Part shown: positions 52,413 to 62,634 of the stretch, piece by piece
Layout of the letters: each line of letters starts with the position of its first letter
Numbering within the stretch: the stretch's first letter is position 1
Assembly: GCA_964512305.1 (NCBI GenBank)
Contig: CAZEIW010000223.1
Location: 1 to 64,000 of the forward strand
Direction: 5' to 3'
DNA: 64,000 bases
DNA from: CAZEIW01 sp964512305
GTDB lineage: Bacteria; Pseudomonadota; Gammaproteobacteria; Burkholderiales; Burkholderiaceae_F
Position numbers and translations under genes: made by a program
The notes under the pieces: model-generated
Seen by the model: only the letters and a program-made list of their open reading frames with translations
The model's database searches: none
What the model was told of the DNA's origin: nothing

Positions 52413-53654
52413 TCAACTCTTCGCCGCGGCGACCATCTCGGCGACGGCCTTCTTGTCGTCGATCTGGCCGTTGAAGTGGCGCGTGATCACGTCGTAGAAC
52501 GCGTTCTTGATCGACGCCGGCACCGCATGCCCGTGCGCGATCGAGCCGATCAGGGTGCCGTTGCGGTTCGCCTCGGCCAGGTCCTTGATCGCCTTCTTGC
52601 CGCAGGCGTCGAAGGCGGCATCCGACACGTCGGTGCGCGCCGGCACGGAACCCTTGACGACGTTGAAGGCCGACTGGAATCCCGGCTCCATGATCGCGGC
52701 GGCGAGCTTCATCTGCGCCGCGGTCTTGTTGGGATCGTCGAGCTTGAACATCGCGAACTGGTCGGAGTTGAACGACACCATGCCCTGCGTGCCGGGGAAG
52801 CGGAAGCACAGGAAGTCCTTGCCCGGGACCTTCTTCGCGTTGAGGAACTCGCCCTTGGCCCAGTCGCCCATGATCTGGAATCCGGCCTTGCCGCTGATCA
52901 CCATGCCCGAGGCGATGTTCCAGTCGCGTCCCGAGAAGTCCTTGTCGACCAGCTTGCGGATCTGCGACATGCGCTGGAACACCTTGAGGGTCGTCGGCGA
53001 GTCGATCGTCTTGGCGTCGAGCTCCACGAAGGCCTTGCGGTAGTAATCGATGCCGCCGGTGGTCAGCACGACGCTGTCGAAGATCGTGGCCTCCTGCCAC
53101 GGCTGGCCGCCGTGCGCCAGCGCGATGAAGCCGGCCTTCTGGATCTTTTCCCCGTCGGCGATGAACTCGTCGAAGGTCTTCGGTTCCGACGTGATGCCGG
53201 CCTTGGCCAGCACTTCCTTGTTGGCCCACACCCAGTTGGTCGAATGGACGTTGACCGGCGCGGCGATCCACTTGCCGTTATAGCGGGAGAACTTCTGCAG
53301 CGCGGTCGGCACCGTCTTGTCCCAGCCTTCCTTGGCGGCGAGCTCGTTCAGATCGCTCAGCACGCCCTGCTTGGCCCAGTCCGTGATGTCGAAACCGAGC
53401 ATCTGCACCGCGGTGGGCGGGTTGCCTGCCGTGACGCGTGCCCTGAGCGCCGTCATCGCAGCCTCGCCGCCGCCGCCGGCCACCGGCATGTCGTTCCACT
53501 TGACGCCCTGCTTCTCCAGGTTGCCCTTGAGCACGTTCAACGCCGCGGCTTCGCCGCCGGACGTCCACCAGTGCAGGACCTCGACGCTTTGCTGGGCCGC
53601 TGCTGGAAGCGAGAAAGCCGCCGCCGTCATCAGGCCAACGAGTTGTCTTTTCAC
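52413..53654 (-). CDS. Sugar ABC transporter periplasmic binding protein (GtsA-like)
   Basis: A 413-residue exported protein: signal peptide (KRQLVGLMTAAAFSLPAAAQ), then VEVLHWWTSGGEAAALNVLKGNLEKQGVKWNDMPVAGGGGEAAMTALRARVTAGNPPTAVQMLG, the GtsA/glucose-mannose type start; WQEATIFDSVVL and GMVISGKAGFQIMGDWAKGEF in the middle. GTG 53654 has a CGGAGAC ribosome site. The wet ligand pocket of this type usually binds monosaccharides, so the imported substrate is likely a monosaccharide or close derivative. Confidence 0.9.
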   Translation of the reverse strand: MKRQLVGLMTAAAFSLPAAAQQSVEVLHWWTSGGEAAALNVLKGNLEKQGVKWNDMPVAGGGGEAAMTALRARVTAGNPPTAVQMLGFDITDWAKQGVLSDLNELAAKEGWDKTVPTALQKFSRYNGKWIAAPVNVHSTNWVWANKEVLAKAGITSEPKTFDEFIADGEKIQKAGFIALAHGGQPWQEATIFDSVVLTTGGIDYYRKAFVELDAKTIDSPTTLKVFQRMSQIRKLVDKDFSGRDWNIASGMVISGKAGFQIMGDWAKGEFLNAKKVPGKDFLCFRFPGTQGMVSFNSDQFAMFKLDDPNKTAAQMKLAAAIMEPGFQSAFNVVKGSVPARTDVSDAAFDACGKKAIKDLAEANRNGTLIGSIAHGHAVPASIKNAFYDVITRHFNGQIDDKKAVAEMVAAAKS

Positions 53655-53697
53655 GAAATGTCTCCGGGTTGGTTGGAAAGAAGTCACTGACAAAGGC

Positions 53698-55206
53698 CTA
53701 CTTCGAGACATACCAGTCGGTTCGGCCGCCGAGATGCATGTGCAGGGTCTTGCTTTCGGTGTAGTCCTCCGTTGCAAGGCGCCCGAGCTCGCGGCCGATG
53801 CCGCTTTCGCGATAGCCCCCGAACGGCAGTTCGGCATGGCCTTCGAGAAACGTGTTGACCCACACCGTGCCGGCCTTGATCCGGCGCGCCGCGGTGAGGC
53901 AGGTCGTGAAGTCCCGGCTCCAGACGGCCGCGGACAGGCCGTAGAGCGTCGAATTCGCGAGCGCGATGGCTTCGTCGGGTGTCCGGAAACCCAACACCGA
54001 CAGCACCGGCCCGAAGACCTCTTCCTTCGCGATCGCCATGTCGGGCCTGACGCCCGTGACGACCGTGGGCTCGACGAACATGCCTCGCGTGGCCATCCGC
54101 GCGCCGCCAAGCGCGACGGACGCGCCGGCCCTTCGCGCGCCCTCGATGTGCGACAGGATCGTGCTGAGCTGCCTGTCGGTCGTGATGGCGCCGACCTGCA
54201 CGCCCGGCGCCAGGGGGTCGCCGATCCTGACGCGCTTGGAGCGCTCGACGACCGCCGCGGCGAACTTCCCGGCGATGGTGTCCTGCACCAGCACGCGGCT
54301 GCCGCTGTTGCAGCATTGGCCCGCATTGAAGTAGATGCCGTAGATGGTGGCGTCGACCGCGGCCTCCCAGTCGCAATCCGCGAACACGATCTGGGGGTTC
54401 TTGCCGCCCAGTTCCATCGACACCTTCTTCAAGGTCTGCGCCGCCTTCGCGACCGCCTGCTTGCCCACGCGCGTGGAGCCCGTGAACGACAGCATGTCGA
54501 CATGGGGATGCGTGACGATCGCCTCGCCGACCTCGTCGCCATACCCGACCAGGATGTTGACGACGCCCGGGGGCACGCCGGCGGCCGAAAGGATCTCGCC
54601 CAGGACCAGCGTGGTGCCCGAGGTCACCTCGGCCGGCTTGACCACCGCCGCGCAGCCGGCTGCCAGCGCGAAAGGCAGCTTCTGGCTGACGATGAGGAAC
54701 GGGAAGTTCCACGGCGTGATGATGCCGACGACGCCGATCGGATCGCGCAGCACCACCCCGAGCGTGCTCTCGCCGAGCGTGTTGTAGCTGTCGCCGTGCA
54801 GGTTGCGCGCCAGCGTGGCGGCGTAGTGCCAGAGGTCGGCGGCGCCCTCGATCTCGGCCAGCGATTGCGCCAGCGGCTTGCCGTTTTCCAGCGTTTCGAG
54901 CAGCGCGAGCTCGTGCCTGCGCGAGACGATCCCCTCGGCGACGCCGCGCAGGATACGGGCGCGGTCGGCGCCCTTCATCCGCGGCCACGGCCCTTCGTCG
55001 AAAGCGCGGCGCGCGGCGGCGATCGCGCGCTCGGCATCGGCCGCGCCGGCCAGCGCGTACACGCCCACCACATGCTCGTGCGCGGGCGAGCGGCGTTCGA
55101 GGGTGCGCCCGTCGGCCGCGTCGGCCCAGGCGCCGTCGATCAGCAGCCGGCCCCGGAAAGGCGGGCGGGCGAGGATTTCGCTGGGATTCGGGATGGCTTC
55201 AGTCAT
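53698..55206 (-). CDS. Aldehyde dehydrogenase
   Basis: A 502-residue NAD(P)-dependent enzyme that oxidises an aldehyde to its acid: PWNFPFLI, GSTRVGKQAVAKAA in the cofactor domain, catalytic Glu in MELGGKNPQIVF, and the catalytic Cys in YFNAGQCCNSGSRV; EEVFGPVLSV and the C-terminal ESGIGRELG are present. Closest in pattern to betaine/sugar aldehyde dehydrogenases. It lies 43 bp upstream of the binding-protein gene and 29 bp after the hydratase. Confidence 0.93.
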   Translation of the reverse strand: MTEAIPNPSEILARPPFRGRLLIDGAWADAADGRTLERRSPAHEHVVGVYALAGAADAERAIAAARRAFDEGPWPRMKGADRARILRGVAEGIVSRRHELALLETLENGKPLAQSLAEIEGAADLWHYAATLARNLHGDSYNTLGESTLGVVLRDPIGVVGIITPWNFPFLIVSQKLPFALAAGCAAVVKPAEVTSGTTLVLGEILSAAGVPPGVVNILVGYGDEVGEAIVTHPHVDMLSFTGSTRVGKQAVAKAAQTLKKVSMELGGKNPQIVFADCDWEAAVDATIYGIYFNAGQCCNSGSRVLVQDTIAGKFAAAVVERSKRVRIGDPLAPGVQVGAITTDRQLSTILSHIEGARRAGASVALGGARMATRGMFVEPTVVTGVRPDMAIAKEEVFGPVLSVLGFRTPDEAIALANSTLYGLSAAVWSRDFTTCLTAARRIKAGTVWVNTFLEGHAELPFGGYRESGIGRELGRLATEDYTESKTLHMHLGGRTDWYVSK

Positions 55207-55235
55207 GGTCGGAGCATTCGGTCGGCGGCGGGCGC

Positions 55236-56015
55236 TCAGCGCCCCTGGTAACGCGGCGCGCGCTTCTCCCGGAAACTGCGGATGCCTTCGGCACCGTCTT
55301 CGGTGGTCGCGGCGAGCGCGCCCGCCATCGCCTCCAGCGTGGCGGCCGCGTCCTCGCCGGCCGCGGCATTGACGAGCTGCTTGGTGAGCTGCAGCGAGAC
55401 CGGAGCCTTCGCCGCCATTTCGCGGGCCAGCCCCATCGCGCGGGGGCCCAATTCCCCGGCCGGGACGACCTCGTGCACCAGGCCGCTCACGAGCGCTTCC
55501 GCCGCCCGCACCTGCGTGCCGCTCAGCGCGAAGTACTTCGCGCGGCTCGCCCCGACCAGCTGAACGAGCCGCTGCGACCCGGACCAACCCGGGCAGGTTC
55601 CGATCGACGCCTCCGGCAGCGCGAACCGGGCGTGTTCCGCCGCGAGGCGGATGTCGCCGGCGATCGCCAGCTCGAGGCCGCCCCCGAATGCATGGCCGTT
55701 GATCGCGACGATGACGGGCTGGCGCAGCCGTGCCCACTGGTCGAAGACCTGATGGCCGCGCCGCACCCAGCGGCGCCACATGTCGAGCGGCTGCAGCTGT
55801 GCCCACTCGTTGATGTCGGCGCCGACGCAAAAGGCCTTCTCGCCGGCGCCAGTCAGCACGACGATCCGAACCGCCGCGTCGGCATCCAGCTCGCGGGCGC
55901 AGCGCTCCAGTTCGTCGAGCATCGACGGCGTCAGCGCATTGAGCTTGGATGGCCGGTCGAGCGTGACCGTCGCCACCTCGCCGTCTCGCGCCAGCCGAAC
56001 CCATGCCTCAGCCAC
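55236..56015 (-). CDS. Enoyl-CoA hydratase/isomerase family protein
   Basis: A 259-residue crotonase: VTLDRPSKLNALTPSMLDEL, AFCVGADINEW oxyanion loop, AINGHAFGGGLELAIAGDIRLA and the catalytic-face PEASIGTCPGWSGSQRLVQLVG. The second catalytic Glu position, at SIGTCPGWSGSQ, differs from classical hydratases, so it may be an isomerase, hydrolase or lyase. GTG 56015 lies within the CoA-transferase 3' end, an 8-bp overlap. Confidence 0.88.
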   Translation of the reverse strand: MAEAWVRLARDGEVATVTLDRPSKLNALTPSMLDELERCARELDADAAVRIVVLTGAGEKAFCVGADINEWAQLQPLDMWRRWVRRGHQVFDQWARLRQPVIVAINGHAFGGGLELAIAGDIRLAAEHARFALPEASIGTCPGWSGSQRLVQLVGASRAKYFALSGTQVRAAEALVSGLVHEVVPAGELGPRAMGLAREMAAKAPVSLQLTKQLVNAAAGEDAAATLEAMAGALAATTEDGAEGIRSFREKRAPRYQGR

Positions 56016-57603
56016 GGCGCGCCTCGCCGGATTTCAGCCGCAGGCCGAACGTCTCCTCGCGGAACAACGCGGCGTCCATCGGGCGCAGGTCGGGCGCGAC
56101 CTGCAGCGCAATCTCGGCCTGGTCGAGCACGTCGCGGCGCAGATCGACGCCGGGCGCGAGCTCCTTGACCACGAGGGCGTCGCCTTCGAGGTCGATCACG
56201 CAGCGCTCGGTGACGTACGTGACCCGTTGCTTGCGCTGGCGAGCGACCACGCCGCTGAACGTGATGTGCTCGGCGCTGCGGACGAACTTGCGGGTCCGGC
56301 CCTCCTGCACGATTCCGAGGCGGCCGTTTCCGGCCTCCAGCTTCGCGCCGGCGGTGAAGAACCCGGAGAAGACGATGCGGCGGGCGTGCGCGGTGATGTC
56401 GACGAAGCCGCCGCATCCGGCGGTCAGGTAGGGCTTGGAGCCGAGCTTGGAGACGTTGACACTGCCGTTGCCGTCGACCTGCATGAAGGACAGCAGGGTC
56501 ACGTCGAAGCCGCCGCCCTGGAAATAGGTGAACTGGTTCGGCGCGGCCATGATCGCGTCGGCGTTCGAGGCGCAGCCGAACGCGAAGCCGAGCAAGGGCA
56601 TCCCGCCCACGGCCCCTTGCTCGATCGCCCACGTCACCTCGCCGTGCAGGCCTTCCTCGAGCAGGATGCGCGGGACGTTGGCGGAGATGCCGAACCCCAG
56701 GTTCACCGCGTGCCCGTGCGCCAGCTCCATCGCCGCGCGGCGCGCGATGACCTTCTCCGGGCCCCACGGCTGCGGCTCGAAGGTGGCCAGCGGCTGCTGG
56801 ATTTCGCCGCTGATCGCCGGGTCATAGACGGTCTGCGTCGTCTGCCACTGCTCGGGCTCGACCACGACGTAGTCGACGAGGTTGCACGGCACGTGCACGT
56901 CGTGCGGCCGCAGGCTGCCGTCCTTGACGACGCGCTTGACCTGCGCGATGACCACGCCCCCGCAGTTGCGCACGGCGAGCGCCTGTTCGAGGCCGCCCAG
57001 CAGCGCCCCCTCGTGCTCGTAGGTCAGGTTCCCGCGCTCGTCGGCCGTCGTCGCGCGGATGATCGCCACATCCGGCGCGACCGCCGGGAAATGCAGCCAC
57101 TGCCGGCCGCCCAGGGATTCCTTGCGTACCACCGGCCGCCTGGCTGCCGCCTCGTTCATCGCACAGCCCTGCAGATCCGGATCGACGAAGGTGCCGATGC
57201 CGACCTGGGTCAGCACCCCGGGGCCGCGGGCGGCGGCGTCGCGGTGCATGTCGAACATGATGCCGCTCGGGATGTTGTACGCCTCGACCTGGTTGTCGAC
57301 CACCATGCGCCAGATCGCCGGCATCGGCAGCGACGACGGACCGCTGGGGTAGGAGCCCGCGAGGATGCGTGCGAGCAGTCCCGGCTTGGCGATGTGGTCG
57401 ATGCCCTTGATGCCGTACATGTCGCCGGCAGCGATCGGGTTCAGCGTCGTCAGGTTGCGCGGGGCGCCCTCGCGCTCGAAGCGCTCGCCGATCGCGGACA
57501 GCACCTTGTCCGGGCAGCCGAGCCCGCTCGAGGAGCTGATGCTGACGACGTCGCCGTCGCGGATCAGCGCGGCGGCGCGCTCGGCGGTGATGACCTTCTT
57601 CAT
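56008..57603 (-). CDS. Acyl-CoA:acetate/3-oxoacid CoA-transferase, fused alpha-beta
   Basis: A 531-residue family I CoA-transferase with both halves in one chain (YdiF-like). The N-terminal half has ISSSSGLGCPDKVLSAIGERFE and GSYPSGPSSLPMP; the C-terminal half has the catalytic Glu in TWAIEQGAVGG (about residue 335) and NLGFGISANVPRIL. Such enzymes move CoA from an acyl-CoA donor to a short carboxylic acid without ATP. It overlaps the hydratase gene and starts 9 bp after the Gfo/Idh/MocA gene. Confidence 0.93.
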   Translation of the reverse strand: MKKVITAERAAALIRDGDVVSISSSSGLGCPDKVLSAIGERFEREGAPRNLTTLNPIAAGDMYGIKGIDHIAKPGLLARILAGSYPSGPSSLPMPAIWRMVVDNQVEAYNIPSGIMFDMHRDAAARGPGVLTQVGIGTFVDPDLQGCAMNEAAARRPVVRKESLGGRQWLHFPAVAPDVAIIRATTADERGNLTYEHEGALLGGLEQALAVRNCGGVVIAQVKRVVKDGSLRPHDVHVPCNLVDYVVVEPEQWQTTQTVYDPAISGEIQQPLATFEPQPWGPEKVIARRAAMELAHGHAVNLGFGISANVPRILLEEGLHGEVTWAIEQGAVGGMPLLGFAFGCASNADAIMAAPNQFTYFQGGGFDVTLLSFMQVDGNGSVNVSKLGSKPYLTAGCGGFVDITAHARRIVFSGFFTAGAKLEAGNGRLGIVQEGRTRKFVRSAEHITFSGVVARQRKQRVTYVTERCVIDLEGDALVVKELAPGVDLRRDVLDQAEIALQVAPDLRPMDAALFREETFGLRLKSGEARRG

Positions 57604-57612
57604 CGCGGCTCG

Positions 57613-58635
57613 TCAGGCGAAGGGGTTGTCGATGCGGACCCGGGCGCCCGTGCGGCAGGCCTCGACGACGGCCAGCGCGGTGGCGAGCGAACGCACGCCG
57701 TCCTCGGCCGTCGCGGCCGGGGTTCCCTCCCCGCGCATCGCCGCGCAAAACGCCGCCACGCCACGCACGTAGAGGTTCTCGTGCTCGACGGGGACCGCCT
57801 GCTCGCCGGCGGCGGTGCGCAGGATGAGGTCGCCCACCGGCCGCTGGGTCATCACGTTTCTTCCGACGATCGAACCGGCCTCGCCGTGGATCTCGATCCC
57901 CGTGCCTGCGTGCCTGACGGTGAACGCGTCGTGGAGCTGCGCCAGCACGCCGTTGTCGAAGCGAAGCACCGCCATGACGCCGTCTTCCAGGCCTTCGCGC
58001 GCCAGCGACGCCGACTGGCTCATGCCGACCGCCTCGACCGGTTCCGCGCCGAGCGCAAATCGCAAGGTGTCGGCGTCGTGCACGGTGATATCGAGGATGA
58101 CGCCGCCGCCCGCCTGGGGCTTGTCGATGCGCCAGCCCTGCAGGTGCGGCGGGAGGTAGACCGCATGGAACACCCGGGCGAACAGCGGCTTGCCGATCGC
58201 ACCGGCCGCGACGAGCTCGCGGATCTTGCGGTGCGTGGCCGCGTTGCGCAGATGGTGATTCGTCGCCATCACCACCCCCGCCTTGCGGCATGCCGCGACC
58301 ATCGCGGCTGCGTCGGCGAGGTTCAGTGCCAGCGGCTTCTCGCACAGCACGTGCTTGCCCGCCGCGGCCGAGGCGACGACCTGCTCGCGGTGCAATTCGT
58401 TGGTCGTGCTGATGTAGACCGCCTCGACCGCCGGGTCCGCGAGCAGCTCGCCCACCGCGGCGTACGCGGCGCGGATCTTGTGCCGCTCGGCGTACGCGCG
58501 CCCGCGCTCGGCGCTCGTGCTGGCGACCGCGACGACCTCGTTGCCGGCCTGCGCGCGGATCGCCCCGATCATGTGCTCGGCGGCGATCGTGCTGGCGCCG
58601 ATCAGCCCCCAGCCCGTCAATTTGTCCTTGCCCAT
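57613..58635 (-). CDS. Gfo/Idh/MocA family oxidoreductase
   Basis: A 340-residue NAD(P)-dependent sugar/inositol oxidoreductase. Nucleotide-binding start GWGLIGASTIAAEHMIGAIRAQ, the family motif LCEKPLALN near residue 98, GGVILDITVHDADTLRFALG, and a C-terminal substrate domain with ITVHD-type catalytic His. Oxidation of a sugar hydroxyl to a keto sugar is typical. ATG 58635 has GGAG. It is the first gene of the operon and faces the LacI gene across two operators. Confidence 0.92.
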   Translation of the reverse strand: MGKDKLTGWGLIGASTIAAEHMIGAIRAQAGNEVVAVASTSAERGRAYAERHKIRAAYAAVGELLADPAVEAVYISTTNELHREQVVASAAAGKHVLCEKPLALNLADAAAMVAACRKAGVVMATNHHLRNAATHRKIRELVAAGAIGKPLFARVFHAVYLPPHLQGWRIDKPQAGGGVILDITVHDADTLRFALGAEPVEAVGMSQSASLAREGLEDGVMAVLRFDNGVLAQLHDAFTVRHAGTGIEIHGEAGSIVGRNVMTQRPVGDLILRTAAGEQAVPVEHENLYVRGVAAFCAAMRGEGTPAATAEDGVRSLATALAVVEACRTGARVRIDNPFA

Positions 58636-58657
58636 CCGGCGGATCTCCGGTTAGAAT
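58628..58657 (+). promoter_or_regulatory. Candidate promoter of the LacI-family gene
   Basis: TTGCCC (58628-58633) and TAGAAT (58652-58657) lie 18 bp apart on the plus strand, with a start expected near 58664 inside O1. This would let the regulator repress its own gene. Confidence 0.35.
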
Positions 58658-58670
58658 TGGAACGTTCCAA
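58657..58670. promoter_or_regulatory. LacI-type operator O1
   Basis: TTGGAACGTTCCAA is a perfect 14-bp palindrome with a central CG, the usual form for LacI-family operators. It covers the predicted transcription starts of both divergent promoters. Confidence 0.75.
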
Positions 58671-58674
58671 GCGA

Positions 58675-58703
58675 ATTATTGGCACGTTCCAATTTTTTTG
58701 CAA
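58675..58703 (-). promoter_or_regulatory. Promoter of the sugar operon
   Basis: On the minus strand, TTGCAA (58703-58698) and AATAAT (58680-58675) are separated by exactly 17 bp, a sigma70-type layout. The start would lie near 58669 in operator O1. The spacer contains operator O2. Confidence 0.6.
58679..58692. promoter_or_regulatory. LacI-type operator O2
   Basis: TTGGCACGTTCCAA differs from O1 by one base and is centred 22 bp away (two helical turns). It lies between the -35 and -10 of the operon promoter, a position suited to repression. Confidence 0.72.
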
Positions 58704-58781
58704 GCGGCGGCGGAAGACTCGAAAGAACCATAGCGGCAAGGCGGTATGTCCGTGATTCGGACAACTCAGCGCGAAGGCGCA

Positions 58782-59810
58782 ATGAAAGCAGCCATGTCCC
58801 GCAACCCTCCCCCACAACTCCAGGTCACGATCCTGGATATTGCTGCCGAAGCGAAGGTCTCGAAATCGACCGTCTCCCTGGTGCTTCAGGGCAGCGACCT
58901 GATCCGGGACGAGACCGCCGAGCGCGTGCGCAAGGCGGCTCGCAAGCTCGGCTACGTCTACAACCGCCATGCTGCCGACCTCAGGCGCAAGTCGTCAAGA
59001 ACGATCGGCGTGCTGATCAACGATCTGATGAACCCGTTCTTCGCCGAGGTGCTGGTGGGCCTGGAGCGCAAGCTGGTGGACGCCGGCTATACGGTCCTGA
59101 TGGCCCACACCCACGAGAGCCTCGAGCGCCAGCAGAAGGTCCTGCTCGCGATGCGCGAGCACAAGGCCGCCGGAATCGCGCTGTGCCCCGTGCTCGGCAC
59201 GCCGGCGGCCCTGACCCGGACCGTCAAGTCATGGGGCATTCCGCTGGTCGTGATCGTGCGAACGCTCGGACGCGGCAGCTACGACTTCGCAGGCTCGGAC
59301 AATGCCCTCGGGGTCAGGCTCGCCACGCAGCACCTGCTGGCGGGCGGGCACCGGCGCATCGGGTTCCTGGGCGGGCAGACCGGCCCGGTCCTCGAGCAAC
59401 GGCTTGAGGGATACAAGGCGGCGCTCGCGGACGCCGGGGTCGGATACGACGGCGCACTGGTCGTTGCCGCGAATCCGACCCGCGAGGGAGGCCACCAGGC
59501 GATCCGCTCCGTCCTCGATGCGAGACCGCCTGTCACGGCCGCGGTCTGCTACAACGACCTGGTGGCCTTCGGCGCCCTTTCAGCGCTGGGCGAGCGAGGG
59601 CTGCGCGCCGGATCCGACTTTGCGTTGATGGGCTTCGACAACGTCCTGGACGCGGCGCACTCCAACCCGCCGCTGAGCACCATGGACGTCCGGCCGAGCG
59701 AGCTCGGCGAACACGCGGCCTCGATCCTGCTCGCGCGCATCCGCAACCCCGATGAGCCGAGGCAACGCTACCTCGCGCAACCGCAGCTGGTGCTGCGCCA
59801 ATCGGGCTGA
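58782..59810 (+). CDS. LacI-family transcriptional regulator
   Basis: A 342-residue repressor. HTH at residues about 15-40 (TILDIAAEAKVSKSTVSLVLQG) followed by the hinge NRHAADLRRKSSRTIGVLI, then a periplasmic-binding-protein-like ligand domain (GGHRRIGFLGG, CYNDLVAFGALSALGERGLRAGSDFALMGFDN, STMDVRPSELGEHAASILLARI). ATG 58782 follows GAAGGCGC; starts at 58746 and 58794 are possible. It is divergent from the operon it probably controls and sits next to two operator-like palindromes. The inducer is likely the sugar or a derivative. Confidence 0.92.
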   Translation: MKAAMSRNPPPQLQVTILDIAAEAKVSKSTVSLVLQGSDLIRDETAERVRKAARKLGYVYNRHAADLRRKSSRTIGVLINDLMNPFFAEVLVGLERKLVDAGYTVLMAHTHESLERQQKVLLAMREHKAAGIALCPVLGTPAALTRTVKSWGIPLVVIVRTLGRGSYDFAGSDNALGVRLATQHLLAGGHRRIGFLGGQTGPVLEQRLEGYKAALADAGVGYDGALVVAANPTREGGHQAIRSVLDARPPVTAAVCYNDLVAFGALSALGERGLRAGSDFALMGFDNVLDAAHSNPPLSTMDVRPSELGEHAASILLARIRNPDEPRQRYLAQPQLVLRQSG

Positions 59811-59851
59811 GCGCGGGGCTGAACGCGGCGCTGAGCCGCCCGGCGCCGGCG

Positions 59852-62434
<2,583 letters not shown>

Positions 62435-62467
62435 GGTGGGCACTGGTGGATATACGTAGTCCGCGCT

Positions 62468-62496
62468 TAGATTGGGTGCCGGGCCGCGATTTCAAC
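62468..62496 (-). promoter_or_regulatory. Candidate sigma32 heat-shock promoter of clpB
   Basis: On the minus strand GTTGAAA (62496-62490) and CCCAATCTA (62476-62468) are separated by 13 bp. The known consensus is CTTGAAA then CCCCATnTA at 13-17 bp, so each element has one mismatch. The predicted start near 62461 is about 27 bp before the ATG. Confidence 0.65.
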
Positions 62497-62622
62497 CGCG
62501 CCGGCCCCGTCCGGCCAAAGGCCGCCGGGGCGGTCGCAGCCCAGCTTAGCCCTGCCTGCGTCTGAAGACAGCCCCGCGCTCCAGCCACCGCCTTCGCGAC
62601 AGCGACGGTCACGGCGCGCCGA

Positions 62623-62628
62623 TAGAAT
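62623..62628 (+). promoter_or_regulatory. Candidate -10 (TAGAAT) close to the tamA start
   Basis: TAGAAT ends 6 bp before the GTG at 62635, so transcription would start at or near the start codon and the mRNA might be leaderless. No -35 match is clear. Confidence 0.3.
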
Positions 62629-62634
62629 CGGGCG

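Noticed and set aside
55780..58755. A 991-codon plus-strand open frame opposite the CoA-transferase and Gfo/Idh/MocA genes
   Set aside because: Composition is typical of antisense to GC-rich genes and there are no family motifs; the minus-strand genes are complete and motif-bearing.
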